64,000 bases of DNA from Chryseobacterium caseinilyticum (GCF_014837145.1 NZ_JACYFS010000001.1:62001-126000), one strand, 5' to 3'; positions 51,409 through 61,211 are shown, numbered from the stretch's first letter. Made by a program: numbers and translations. The notes: generated by a model from the letters alone, not told the origin.

Positions 51409-52170
51409 TTAACCAAACATCTTTCTGATGACAGGTTGGTAATTTTCTGACACTTTCAGGTGCTGACATTTTGTCTTCTCAACATCATCAAAAATGCTGA
51501 TCTCTATACATTCAGTCTTGGAATGATACTTCTTGATGTATCTTCTGTTGACTCTGAAAGACTTGTGAATGGTTACAAACTGGGATTTTAACAGCCCCTT
51601 GTCTTCCATCTTTGAGAATGAAAAATCGATTAGATTCGCAGGCTTTCTGTTAATAAAATGAATCTGCTTATTGTTCGATTCCGAACCTGCCATTTTATCA
51701 GCACACAGGTAGACAATATCTTCAATGCGAATTTTATTATTTTTCGTTTTGTTGAAATCTAAAAGCACATATTGCGGGGGAGAAAAGTAGCTTACCTCCT
51801 GCAGAAATCTTCTGAAGCTTTTTACAAACTGTTCTTCGCTGAATGGTTTGGTAATATGGTCAACGCAGATTTCGGCATCACGCTTCAGATCTTCAATATC
51901 CTCCACATATTCAGAAGTATTGACGCTCGCAAAAAATACTGGAATTTTAATTTCCTGAGCAGCTTCCATCCCTGTCATGCTGTCATTTCCCAAATCTAAA
52001 TCGGCGACCAGAATATCAGGCTGTATAGTCTTTAGCTGTTCAAAAAAATCATTTGAACTTCTGCTTTTGAGAACAATTTCGACAGTAGTAATTTTGCTAA
52101 GGTAGGACTCAAGCTTTTCCAGCTGTCTGGGGTTGTCTTCTAAAAGGGCGACGCGGTAAGTGTGGGTCAT
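51409..52170 (-). CDS. LytTR-family response regulator coupled to mcrC
   Basis: 253-aa protein: receiver domain (VALLEDNPRQLEKLESYL, ADLDLGND with the expected phosphoacceptor Asp near 58, ITKPFSEEQFV with the conserved Lys) and a LytTR DNA-binding domain (DIVYLCADKMAGSE, QFVTIHKSFRVNRRYIKKY). Its ATG lies 2 bp after the mcrC stop. No partner histidine kinase is near. Since it follows McrBC in the operon, a regulatory link to the defence operon or downstream pVip is an inference. Confidence 0.87.
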   Translation of the reverse strand: MTHTYRVALLEDNPRQLEKLESYLSKITTVEIVLKSRSSNDFFEQLKTIQPDILVADLDLGNDSMTGMEAAQEIKIPVFFASVNTSEYVEDIEDLKRDAEICVDHITKPFSEEQFVKSFRRFLQEVSYFSPPQYVLLDFNKTKNNKIRIEDIVYLCADKMAGSESNNKQIHFINRKPANLIDFSFSKMEDKGLLKSQFVTIHKSFRVNRRYIKKYHSKTECIEISIFDDVEKTKCQHLKVSENYQPVIRKMFG

Positions 52171-52172
52171 AA

Positions 52173-53621
52173 TTATTTTAAAATTGGTAAATCAATTCCT
52201 ATTTTGTAGACTTGGTGATAAGCATTTATTTTATTTTGATCATCAAGTAATTTATCGATTTCTAATTTACTATCACTTATAATTTCAGCAGATTTTGGAT
52301 AAATAATTAAACAGGGAATTTCCTCACCACTATTTTCTAATCCAACTTCATCTCTTACTTTATTCAATCTTGCATATCCAGCAACCTGCCTGATATCTTC
52401 ATGAATCTGACTGTAATTATATTTAAGTTTATATTTTGTATCAACAACAATTTTCTCCTTATCTGTACAAATCAAAAAGTCAAGAGAATTTCCATGCGTA
52501 GAAAACTGATAATTAAAGTTTTTATGATTTAAGGTAGGATTATCTTCTAGCAATTTTGCATAGACATAGAGCTCAAACATTTTTGGCATATCAATCCAGA
52601 AAGGTGGTGTTGCGATCTTTTCGTCTGTTGTTGTTTTAGTAATGTTGTATGAAAATCTTTTTAAAATCTGTTGCCCGATTTTTATTGCCTCTTTGTACTC
52701 TTTGAAAAACGGATTATATTTTAAATGTTTAATATCATGAATATCAACGTTGCTACTAATGTGCTCAAAAGATGGGCGAATATAATTCACCATCCATGAA
52801 ATATCATTTTTACTTTTAAAATAATACGTATTGTTCTCTACGTATTGCGTGCAGAATAAAAACACTTTTTTTAAAAATCTATTCTCTATAGAATCTTCTC
52901 CGAAAACCTGATATTCGCAAACGGTATTGGTGAAGCGGTTTTTGAAAACATTCTGCTTAATCTGCTTTCCAACTAAGATTTTACCTTTTATTCTATTGCA
53001 TAGATTTTCCTGAACTTTGTAATATGATTTTTTCAGGCCTTTTCTTGCAATGTCCTGAAGAAGTTTTAAAAACTTAACCACTAAAAATGGCGTAAGCAAA
53101 TCCTGTTTTTGCTCGATTTCAATTTCAGGAGCTTCCCAATCTATTAGTAATAACGAATCTGTTTCTTTTGCTACTTCGCTGTATGACATAACTTCCATCA
53201 ACATTGCAATAATATTGACTTCTTTAAAAGAGTCTTGTGATTCTTCTAATTCTTTTCTAGCTTCATTATCGAAATTTGCAATTTCGTCATCTGAAAAATC
53301 TTCTTTTTCTACCTCACTAGCTTCCTTAAAAATCTCTGCAACTCTGAAATTGAGCTTTGGCTCTATGTGAATATATCTATCCGTGGTCAACCAATCTAAG
53401 CCTACAAAATAATTGGTATTCAAAAGTAGTTTATCATCTACAACTTTTGTTGTAAAGCAATGGTAATCTTTACCCCTTTCTGTTTTAAAATTTCGATGAT
53501 TAATTTCATTTAATGATTTACGCAGGAGAAAGTCTTTCCTTTTTTTATCTTCGATTAAGTCAAAGCCATCTTCTAATGTAAGTTCGTAAGTAAAATGTTC
53601 TTTAAGAAAAATACCCATCAC
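52173..53621 (-). CDS. mcrC: McrC, nuclease subunit of McrBC modification-dependent restriction
   Basis: 482 aa. N-terminal region includes NTNYFVGLDWLTTDRYIHIEPKL, a barrel-like McrB-contact part. The central QDIARKGLKKSYYKV and LCNRIKGKILVGKQIKQN segments match McrC5-like proteins. The PD-(D/E)xK nuclease is visible as FDLxxx..SLDFLICTDKEKIVVDTKYKL, with D near 405 and DTKYK near 416. McrC cleaves DNA when GTP-driven McrB translocates from methylated sites. Overlaps the mcrB stop by 4 bp (ATGA), so it is translationally coupled. Confidence 0.9.
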   Translation of the reverse strand: MMGIFLKEHFTYELTLEDGFDLIEDKKRKDFLLRKSLNEINHRNFKTERGKDYHCFTTKVVDDKLLLNTNYFVGLDWLTTDRYIHIEPKLNFRVAEIFKEASEVEKEDFSDDEIANFDNEARKELEESQDSFKEVNIIAMLMEVMSYSEVAKETDSLLLIDWEAPEIEIEQKQDLLTPFLVVKFLKLLQDIARKGLKKSYYKVQENLCNRIKGKILVGKQIKQNVFKNRFTNTVCEYQVFGEDSIENRFLKKVFLFCTQYVENNTYYFKSKNDISWMVNYIRPSFEHISSNVDIHDIKHLKYNPFFKEYKEAIKIGQQILKRFSYNITKTTTDEKIATPPFWIDMPKMFELYVYAKLLEDNPTLNHKNFNYQFSTHGNSLDFLICTDKEKIVVDTKYKLKYNYSQIHEDIRQVAGYARLNKVRDEVGLENSGEEIPCLIIYPKSAEIISDSKLEIDKLLDDQNKINAYHQVYKIGIDLPILK

Positions 53622-55606
53622 AAAGATTTAATATAGTCTTCTACTTCCAATTCTCCTATTTTTCCGATAAGAACACCATCCTTTACATATTCTAATAAAA
53701 TTGGCTTGATTTCATATTCAACTCGCACTGTAAAATCTTCCGGTTCATGTTTGCCATCTTCTAATTTTTTCTGTATAAAATAAGAATGTCCTATCCACAC
53801 ATCTTCTGGTCTGAATTCTTCGGAAAGTGTTTTTGCTTTTTTCAGCGGTGTTTTTTCATCAGCAATATATTCGTCATAATTTGTTATAAATAGTTCACTG
53901 ACAGTTTTAAACCAGTCTCTTTGAAAAATAATCTTGTCGTCTTTTAACTCTTTTGGTAAAACATCAACAAATGCAAACCTTCTTCTTATCGCATAATCAA
54001 TATGTCCCACACTTCTGTCTGCAGTATTCATTGTACCGATGATATATAGATTGGATGGAAGAATTAATTTTGTACTTTCACCATCATCATCTTTTATTGC
54101 ATATGGTGAGTTCACAATTTCATCCCGATATTCTAATGAATAAATTAGCTCGCCTAAAACTGATGAAAGATTTGCCCTATTAATTTCGTCAATAATAAGA
54201 ACATAATCAGCAAAAGGATTTTCCACTGCTTCATTAGACAATCTGCCTAATATTTTATTTACATTTTTATATTCTAGGCCTTTTCCATTTGATTCCGCTA
54301 CAATTCCTCGTACAAAATCCTCGTAAGTATAACTTGGGTGAAACTGAATAACCGTTGGCTTCCTGCTGGTAATGTTTTCTGTTGATTTATCATATAAATT
54401 CCCATCATTATTTAAATCAAATCTTGAATAAAGAAACTTCATAAAATCAAGATTGGTAATTTCTGAAGGATATTTCATTTTATACTCATTAAATATCTTT
54501 TGAATATTTTGATTTAATTCTACAGTTCCTACCTTTTTGAATTCTTTACCAAAAAGTTTCATGAGATTAACTAATGAATCTCTACCATTAATTGGAAAAT
54601 ATTTTTCAGGATAATAGGAGTTTAATATTTTGATAATGAAACTATAGCCAAAATACTTTTCAGCTTCTATAATATTTTCATGTTGTACAAGTTGTTGTAA
54701 AGCATTAGTCATTTGCGGAAAAACGTCAGAAATGCTTCCTTCAAATTTTGAAAGTACGTAGTCGTCTTGAGATTTACCATAATATACAACGTAATTTCCA
54801 GAGTTGCCGGGTGAGAATTTTCCAAACTTACTTAACCCCACTTCAATCCACCAACAGAAATTTGTATTATTTCCTTTACCAATACAATAGTCATCCAGAT
54901 CCATGCTTGACAGCTGTTGTTTAGGGAATGCAGTTTCAAATTCTTCAAGTCTTTGTTTAAATTTCAAATTATAATCTGCATCTGTAACTGCGCTTTTAAA
55001 AAAAGATTCCACTAATTGCTTTGGGGTTAAATCATTAGGGTTTTCATTCAAGATTCCATCAGCAATCTCTTTTGCTAATCTTGTTTTTCCTGTTCCGGGA
55101 GGACCTTGCAGAATGATTTGTTTCTTGTATTGAAGAAGATTTTTCAATTTTAGCATTTTTCCAGCTTTAGTATCGTTAAAAAGTATTCGATATAAATCGT
55201 TCGTTTTTGATATTTGTTCAATTTTTTTAAATCCAAATTCTGGTGTAATTCCCTTTACGGTTCCCATCTGTCCAGAACCTGGCAAGGTTTCCCACTGTAC
55301 CCCATATGACACAACACCTCTTTTAGTATTATTTTGATCAAAAAAGTACCATTGATCAACTGGTGAGGTCAAAGACCATCCATTATCATCTTTGATAATT
55401 TTTTTTCCTAAAGACTGTCCATAAGCAATATAGTTAGAATTATATTTTAGTATTAATATATCATTTGGTTTTACCAAATCATATAACCCTTTTTGAGTTG
55501 TATCTTCATGCATATAAAATGCTGAATTAGAGATGATACGTTCTAAATTCTCTTCTACATAGTTTTCTCCTGGTTGTCCTACGCTACAAATAAAATATTT
55601 CCTCAT
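53618..55606 (-). CDS. mcrB: McrB, AAA+ GTPase of McrBC with N-terminal reader domain
   Basis: 662 aa. Residues ~1-135 are EVE-like, the part that reads modified bases in McrB-type systems (FICSVGQPGENYVEEN, LVKPNDILILKYNSNYIAYGQ). Then Walker A LQGPPGTGKTRLAKEI (about 167-175), Walker B LIIDEINRANLSSVLGEL (about 467) and the McrB signature TMNTADRSVGHIDYAIRRRF (about 525). About 200 extra residues lie between Walker A and B, containing WWIEVGLSKFGKFS and EKYFPINGRDSLVNLMKLFG-like sequence, unlike the classical McrB. GTP hydrolysis drives translocation together with McrC. Modified-base specificity is not readable. Confidence 0.9.
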   Translation of the reverse strand: MRKYFICSVGQPGENYVEENLERIISNSAFYMHEDTTQKGLYDLVKPNDILILKYNSNYIAYGQSLGKKIIKDDNGWSLTSPVDQWYFFDQNNTKRGVVSYGVQWETLPGSGQMGTVKGITPEFGFKKIEQISKTNDLYRILFNDTKAGKMLKLKNLLQYKKQIILQGPPGTGKTRLAKEIADGILNENPNDLTPKQLVESFFKSAVTDADYNLKFKQRLEEFETAFPKQQLSSMDLDDYCIGKGNNTNFCWWIEVGLSKFGKFSPGNSGNYVVYYGKSQDDYVLSKFEGSISDVFPQMTNALQQLVQHENIIEAEKYFGYSFIIKILNSYYPEKYFPINGRDSLVNLMKLFGKEFKKVGTVELNQNIQKIFNEYKMKYPSEITNLDFMKFLYSRFDLNNDGNLYDKSTENITSRKPTVIQFHPSYTYEDFVRGIVAESNGKGLEYKNVNKILGRLSNEAVENPFADYVLIIDEINRANLSSVLGELIYSLEYRDEIVNSPYAIKDDDGESTKLILPSNLYIIGTMNTADRSVGHIDYAIRRRFAFVDVLPKELKDDKIIFQRDWFKTVSELFITNYDEYIADEKTPLKKAKTLSEEFRPEDVWIGHSYFIQKKLEDGKHEPEDFTVRVEYEIKPILLEYVKDGVLIGKIGELEVEDYIKSL

Positions 55607-55634
55607 ATTGATTTTATGGCTATTTGTTTTTAAG

Positions 55635-55937
55635 CTATTTTAAAATTTCAATTTTATTTCCAAAATGCGACTCAAGCATTCTTTCCAATAATTGGAACGC
55701 TCTAGAATCTGCAAAATCACTTGTTCCGCCTGAATGAAAAATAAATTCTAAGATTCCCTTAGGATCATCAACATTATATTGAAAATAAAAATGATTTGCA
55801 TACTGGTCTCCTTTGTGAGAGATAGCATCACATGAATCATCAAGGTCCCAAGACCGAATCTCATTGTTTATAATTTTATCATTAATTTCTTTTTGCAAGC
55901 TTTTAGGACTTTTCGTTGAAAGTTTTAAAATTTTCAT
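55635..55937 (-). CDS. Small protein between McrB and HsdR, unknown
   Basis: 100 aa: SPKSLQKEINDKI, SWDLDDSCDAISHKGDQYANHFYFQYN and LEFIFHSGGTSDFADSRAFQLLERM, a small alpha/beta fold with no recognised domain. It is 28 bp upstream of mcrB and may be co-transcribed. It may serve as a system-specific accessory, immunity or regulatory protein, but nothing in the sequence shows which. Confidence 0.6.
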   Translation of the reverse strand: MKILKLSTKSPKSLQKEINDKIINNEIRSWDLDDSCDAISHKGDQYANHFYFQYNVDDPKGILEFIFHSGGTSDFADSRAFQLLERMLESHFGNKIEILK

Positions 55938-56032
55938 AATAATACAGTTAAAAAATTTTGTGACAATTATACATATTCCAATTCAAAAAAAATTACGTGA
56001 ATCCGGAAAGAGGCTTTTTCTTTTGAAATACT

Positions 56033-58891
56033 TTACGATGCTACCCCATCAATAAACACATCCACAAAATCCTGCACTTTCTGAATAATTCTTCTTCCGA
56101 TATTATTTCTTTCAGTCAACTTTGGTTTTATCTCAAGCAACTTCAGGGTCTCACTAATTTTCGGTGTTTTAGAAGTAAAAAGAAAATCATCAATCGCATC
56201 TCGGAATCTATCCTTATTTAAAGATTCTTCGGTTGCAATTTTTTCAAAAGCAGAGTTTTTCTCTTTATTCCAGTATTTCTCAAACTCTTCGTTGACGTTA
56301 TCTCCATCAGAAATATGAGGTAGATTTTCATCAATGAATTTCTCAATTAATTCTTTCTTACTCCTCAATTGGACATCTCCGGAAAGAATATCTCTGATCT
56401 CTTTCTTTTTCTGTTCGAGCTTGTCGCCTTTCAGATTAGAATTGGTAAGATTGGCTAATAAAGTAAGAATATAACTGACATTAATTTCATCACGGTGTAT
56501 AAGTTCTAATTCAAAATCTACATCATTCAGTATACTCTCTTTTCCTTGCTTCTTTTCTGGAATTAATTCAGTCCAAATATCCAAATACTTGCTTTTGTAG
56601 CCGTCAAATTCAAATTCGGTCATTTCCAGTTTATCAAAATCGAAATCTGCAAATGATTTTAAAACATTCAAAACACGCATCACTTCACGGAATGCAGTGA
56701 TGAATTCAAACTTTTCCTGTTCGGTTTGATAACTGTTGATAATGTCAATTTCAGGAGCAACAATCTTTAATGTATTTAAAGCAGAGTTGAAAAGCTCAAT
56801 ATAATCTTCAATCGGATGAATGATAATTTCCTGAATCGCTTCTTTGTTGGAAAATAAAGTCACGGCATCATCAGTTGCTGATTTCAGATTACGGAAACAA
56901 ACAATATTCCCTTGTGATTTTTTCTCTCCTAACAACCTGTTCGTACGGGAAAACGCCTGAATCAATCCGTGATACTTTAGGTTTTTATCAACAAACAATG
57001 TGTTTAGCTGTGGACTGTCGAATCCTGTCAGAAACATATTAACGACAATAATTAAATCAACCTCTTTACTGCGGACTCTTTTGGCAACGTCATTATAATA
57101 ATTGTAAAAAGTCTGAGAATCTTTTGTTGAAAAGTTCGTTCCAAACATTTCATTGTAATGACCAATATATCTTTCTAATACATTTCTGCTATGAGAATCT
57201 CCATATTGCGCCTGTGGCTCTGCAACCATTCCAAATTCGGTTTCTTCATAGATTCCATTGGCATCCTTAGATTCTATATTAGATCCATAGCTGAAAATAG
57301 TAGCAATCTTTAATTGATGTTTGCCTTCCTCTTTTTTCTTTTGGAAAAGATCATAATATTTCTGTAATACATCAATACTACTAACGCAGAACATGGCATT
57401 AAAAGAACTGTTATGAGTTTTTCTGCCATATTCTGCAATGAGATAATCTGCAATTTTTTCAAGTCGCTTAGGACTTTCAAAAAGTTCCTGCGTATTGATT
57501 GACTCAACTTCAGTATCAATATAGGTATTACTGCCTTCTTTCTCTTTGTATCGTCCCACGTATTCCACAGAAAATTTCAAAACATTATCATCCCGGATAG
57601 CATCTGTAATTACATACTTGTGCAGGCAGTCTTCAAAAAGCCTATTAGTCGTTGCCGGAGCACCGTCAATCTTTCCAATTGAATTGACTTCAGAAATCGG
57701 AGTTCCAGTAAAGCCAATCATTTGGGCGTTCTTAAAATATTGTTTGATATTCTGATGCGTATCTCCAAATTGACTTCTGTGACATTCATCGAAAATGAAA
57801 ACCACCTTCTTGTCTTTCAGTCTTTCAATTTTATTGCCGTGTTTTTCCTTGGTAATAGCAGTATTTAATTTCTGTAAAGTGGTTACTATAAGTTTTGTAT
57901 TATTGTAAAGTTGCTTTACCAGATGTGCTGTATTTTCAGTAGCATCAACACTTCCTTTTTCGAAAGCATCAAATTCCTTTTGAGTTTGATAATCCAAATC
58001 TTTCCTGTCAACCACAAAGACGACTTTCTCAACTTTAGGAATTTCTTTTAAAATCTGACTGGCTTTAAAAGAAGTTAGTGTTTTTCCAGAACCTGTTGTA
58101 TGCCATATAAACCCGTTCTTATCAGTATTTCTAACACGGTCAACAATTTTCTCAACAGCATAATATTGATAAGGTCGAAGAACCATGAGTATTTTGTTTG
58201 TTTCATTCAAAACAATATACTTGGTAATCATTTTGGCGATGTGACAAGGTTCTAAAAATGCAGGAGCAAAATGGTCGAGTTGAGTGATATTATTGTTATG
58301 CTCATCCGACCAAAAGAAAGTCTGCTTAAATGTCTGCTTTGCATTGTTGGAATAATATTTTGTATTTACACCATTACTGATAATAAAAAGCTGTACATAA
58401 TTAAACAAGCCGCTTCCTGCATTAAAAGACTGATGGTGATAACGGTTTATCTGATTGAAAGCCTCTTTCATTTCCAAACCTCGGCGTTTCAGCTCAATTT
58501 GCACCAATGGTAAACCATTGATCAGAATGGTTACATCATATCTGTTTTTGTAATTCCCTTCCTGAGCAATTTGGTTTGTTACCTGAAACTGATTCTGGCA
58601 CCAATGGTCTTTGCTGATAAATTCAATCCATTCTGAAGTACCGTCATCCTTGAAAAAATGAAAACGGTCACGTAGTGTTTTAGCTTTTTCAAAAACATTT
58701 CCTTTGGAAAGATGATTGAGGATTTTTTCAAACTCAGTATCTGAGAATGTTTTTTTATTATGAATTTCGAGCTGAGTCTTTAGATTTTTAATAAGATCTG
58801 CTTCGTTGCATATCGCCACTTTTTCATGACCCAATTGCAATAACTGTTCTACTAATTTCTGCTCTAAAATATATTCCGGCTGACTTGACAT
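56033..58891 (-). CDS. hsdR: Type I restriction enzyme HsdR (helicase-nuclease)
   Basis: 952 aa. N-terminal nuclease PD-(D/E)xK around RYDVTILINGLPLVQIELK (residues ~115-130). Helicase motifs: I HTTGSGKTLTS (about 262), II DECHRSQ (about 365), III GFTGTPIS, and later FLTGFDSPQLNTLFV and QAFSRTNRL. C-terminal coiled region contacts HsdM2S. It cuts DNA at random sites after translocation when HsdM/HsdS target is unmethylated. Downstream of the recombinase gene; the hsdM-hsdS genes lie ~2.4 kb upstream beyond the invertible part. Confidence 0.93.
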   Translation of the reverse strand: MSSQPEYILEQKLVEQLLQLGHEKVAICNEADLIKNLKTQLEIHNKKTFSDTEFEKILNHLSKGNVFEKAKTLRDRFHFFKDDGTSEWIEFISKDHWCQNQFQVTNQIAQEGNYKNRYDVTILINGLPLVQIELKRRGLEMKEAFNQINRYHHQSFNAGSGLFNYVQLFIISNGVNTKYYSNNAKQTFKQTFFWSDEHNNNITQLDHFAPAFLEPCHIAKMITKYIVLNETNKILMVLRPYQYYAVEKIVDRVRNTDKNGFIWHTTGSGKTLTSFKASQILKEIPKVEKVVFVVDRKDLDYQTQKEFDAFEKGSVDATENTAHLVKQLYNNTKLIVTTLQKLNTAITKEKHGNKIERLKDKKVVFIFDECHRSQFGDTHQNIKQYFKNAQMIGFTGTPISEVNSIGKIDGAPATTNRLFEDCLHKYVITDAIRDDNVLKFSVEYVGRYKEKEGSNTYIDTEVESINTQELFESPKRLEKIADYLIAEYGRKTHNSSFNAMFCVSSIDVLQKYYDLFQKKKEEGKHQLKIATIFSYGSNIESKDANGIYEETEFGMVAEPQAQYGDSHSRNVLERYIGHYNEMFGTNFSTKDSQTFYNYYNDVAKRVRSKEVDLIIVVNMFLTGFDSPQLNTLFVDKNLKYHGLIQAFSRTNRLLGEKKSQGNIVCFRNLKSATDDAVTLFSNKEAIQEIIIHPIEDYIELFNSALNTLKIVAPEIDIINSYQTEQEKFEFITAFREVMRVLNVLKSFADFDFDKLEMTEFEFDGYKSKYLDIWTELIPEKKQGKESILNDVDFELELIHRDEINVSYILTLLANLTNSNLKGDKLEQKKKEIRDILSGDVQLRSKKELIEKFIDENLPHISDGDNVNEEFEKYWNKEKNSAFEKIATEESLNKDRFRDAIDDFLFTSKTPKISETLKLLEIKPKLTERNNIGRRIIQKVQDFVDVFIDGVAS

Positions 58892-58990
58892 TCAATGTTA
58901 GTTTTCGTTAAAAACTTTGTCAGAAACATAAGTTCTGACAAAGTTATTTGTAGTTTTCCCAAATGTAAGAAATAATCAAGAATTACTAAA

Positions 58991-59917
58991 CTATTTAAGT
59001 GCTTTAAACATTTGGTCAATCGCTTTTTTCTTCTGTTCCAGATTGGGATGTACATAGAGATTCAAAGTTGTACTGATATTGGAATGACCGAGCAAAACAC
59101 TTACGGTTTTATAGTCGCAGTTGCTTTCTATACATCGTGTTGCAAAACTATGTCTCAAACCGTGAAATTTGATATCGGGAATTTCCAAAAAGCGCATCAA
59201 ATTTTTATAATAACTGCGGTAAGTTCTCGGTTCTGTAGGTTTGGAATCGTTGGTCAAAACATAGAAAGCAGGATTTACAATTTTCTTAAAAGGTTTCAGC
59301 ATTCTCAGCAAGTCTCTGCTTAGCGGAATTTCACGGATAGAATTTTTGGTTTTTGGCGTGTCAATCAACAGTTCCGTTCTGCGTTCTCCATCTTCAATCA
59401 CATAAATTCTCTGAATTGTTTTTCGGATATTGATAACACCATTATCTGTATCTAAATCTTCCCAAGTCAACGCACAAATTTCTCCGATACGCATTCCAGA
59501 TGATAGACAAATATAAACGCCCAGATTTCTAAAGGTAAAATGCTCCTGAATATAGCCCATCACCTTTTTCTGATGTGTTCTGCTCAACACTTCAATCGTG
59601 TGCGTTTCTCGTACTGTAGGATATTGCACCTCAAAATTGATAAACTCAATCCACTTATTTTTTGCCCCAAACTTCAAGACCATCTTCAAAACAATGAGAA
59701 TATCTTTAATACTTTTCTGACTTAATCCCTGCTCCAGCTTTTGAAACACAAACTTTTGTACATCTTCGTCCTCAATCTCAGAATAGTCTTTAAATACAGG
59801 CAACAAATGATTTTCCAGCAACAACACATAAGCCGAAAAGGTTGATTTTTTCACATACAGCTTTTTGTCATTCTTCCAAAGTTCAGCGATTTCGGCCAAT
59901 GTCTTCTTTCTTGTCAT
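58991..59917 (-). CDS. Tyrosine recombinase within the type I R-M locus
   Basis: 308 aa. Integrase SAM-like N-terminal domain (LYVKKSTFSAYVLLLENHLLPV), catalytic Arg in SGMRIGEICALTWEDL (about 139), Lys-region, HGLRHSFATR (about 250), His in LLGHSNISTTLN and nucleophile Tyr in LYVHPNL (about 287). All catalytic residues are present. It lies between the inverted hsdS copy and hsdR. Tyrosine recombinases in that position invert hsdS segments in several phase-variable type I systems, e.g. in Bacteroides and Lactobacillus (family knowledge). No prophage or transposon genes flank it. Confidence 0.9.
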   Translation of the reverse strand: MTRKKTLAEIAELWKNDKKLYVKKSTFSAYVLLLENHLLPVFKDYSEIEDEDVQKFVFQKLEQGLSQKSIKDILIVLKMVLKFGAKNKWIEFINFEVQYPTVRETHTIEVLSRTHQKKVMGYIQEHFTFRNLGVYICLSSGMRIGEICALTWEDLDTDNGVINIRKTIQRIYVIEDGERRTELLIDTPKTKNSIREIPLSRDLLRMLKPFKKIVNPAFYVLTNDSKPTEPRTYRSYYKNLMRFLEIPDIKFHGLRHSFATRCIESNCDYKTVSVLLGHSNISTTLNLYVHPNLEQKKKAIDQMFKALK

Positions 59918-60023
59918 AATTTTTTTGATTTTATATTAAAATCCTAAAGTTAGAGCCTTTGCAATAAAATCATCAAGACTACGAATTAATGAGATAAAAA
60001 CTCCCTAATGTACTTGGGGAAAA
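59918..60023. other. Short gap between recombinase and inverted hsdS
   Basis: 106 bp holding no promoter box. ATG at 60009 opens only an 11-codon frame (MYLGKIEL...). Confidence 0.4.
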
Positions 60024-61211
60024 TTGAACTTTGGGTTTCCTAATTTACGATTTAACGATAAAAATGGTATTCATTTTCCAGACTGGAAATTTAAATTAGG
60101 TAATGAAGTATTTGAAAATATTTCAAATAAAAGACATAATTCTGATTTGCCAATTCTTGCCATCACTCAAGATTATGGTGCAATTCCTAGGGATTTAATT
60201 GATTTTAAAATAACAGTAACTGATAAAAGTGTTGAAAGTTACAAAGTAGTAGAAGTTGGAGATTTTATTATTAGTCTTAGAAGTTTTCAAGGAGGCATTG
60301 AATATTCTGAGTACAAGGGCATATGTAGTCCAGCATATATTATACTGAGACCCAGTATATCAATAGATAGAATTTTTTTTAAATATTACCTTAAAACCCC
60401 AAAATATATAACACATCTTAACAGAAAGTTAGAAGGAATAAGAGATGGTAAAATGATTAGTTATTCATATTTCTCCGATATTATTCTTCCGCTTCCATCA
60501 ATCGAAGAACAAAACAAAGTATCAACATTCTTATCACTTATTGAGAATAGAATTCAAACTCAAAGGAAAATAATTGAACAATTAGAAACCTTAATTAAAG
60601 GAGTTAGCTATAAATTGTTTAATAAAAAAATTAGATTTAAAAATACTGACTTATCAGAATTTCCTTCTTGGGAGACCAAAAAAGGAAATGAAGTTTTTTC
60701 AAATATTTCAAATAAAAATCACAACTCAGAATTACCAATTTTAGCTATAACACAAGAATATGGAGCTATTCCTAGAGAATTAATTGATTTTAAAATTTCA
60801 GTGTCTGATAAAAGCGTGGAAAGTTATAAAATTGTTGAGAAAGGAGATTTTATAATTAGTTTAAGGTCATTTCAAGGAGGTATTGAATATTCTGAATATA
60901 AAGGTATATGTAGTCCTGCATATATAATTTTAAGAAATAAGATAGAAGTAAATAGTTATTATTATAAGTATTATTTTAAATCTGAATATTATATAAAACA
61001 ACTCAATAAAAAATTAGAAGGTATAAGAGACGGGAAAATGATTAGTTATACATATTTTTCTGATATAAATTTACCTCTACCTTCTATAAATGAGCAAACT
61101 AAAATTGCTAATTTTCTTTCTTCTCTTCAAGAAAAAATAGAAGCAGAAAAACAAATTTTAGAAAAATTAGAACTTCAGCAAAAATTTCTTTTGGCCAATT
61201 TGTTTGTTTGA
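60024..61211 (+). CDS. hsdS: Inverted hsdS specificity gene with two near-identical recognition domains, probably silent
   Basis: 395 aa in the direction opposite to hsdM and hsdS. It opens with TTG, with no ATG in frame and no promoter, so it looks like a storage copy. TRD1 (about 20-150) and TRD2 (about 210-340) are almost identical in protein: LPILAITQDYGAIPRDLIDF against LPILAITQEYGAIPRELIDF, FIISLRSFQGGIEYSEYKG in both, and KLEGIRDGKMISY in both, while the DNA differs at many synonymous sites. Two equal TRDs predict a symmetric target. The conserved spacer includes LSLIENRIQTQRKIIEQ. It may be used after recombination with the active gene. Confidence 0.85.
   Translation: MNFGFPNLRFNDKNGIHFPDWKFKLGNEVFENISNKRHNSDLPILAITQDYGAIPRDLIDFKITVTDKSVESYKVVEVGDFIISLRSFQGGIEYSEYKGICSPAYIILRPSISIDRIFFKYYLKTPKYITHLNRKLEGIRDGKMISYSYFSDIILPLPSIEEQNKVSTFLSLIENRIQTQRKIIEQLETLIKGVSYKLFNKKIRFKNTDLSEFPSWETKKGNEVFSNISNKNHNSELPILAITQEYGAIPRELIDFKISVSDKSVESYKIVEKGDFIISLRSFQGGIEYSEYKGICSPAYIILRNKIEVNSYYYKYYFKSEYYIKQLNKKLEGIRDGKMISYTYFSDINLPLPSINEQTKIANFLSSLQEKIEAEKQILEKLELQQKFLLANLFV

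Noticed and set aside
51279..51416. 46-codon N-terminal extension of viperin
   Set aside because: It covers the terminator of the upstream gene; the ATG at 51278 matches the family start.
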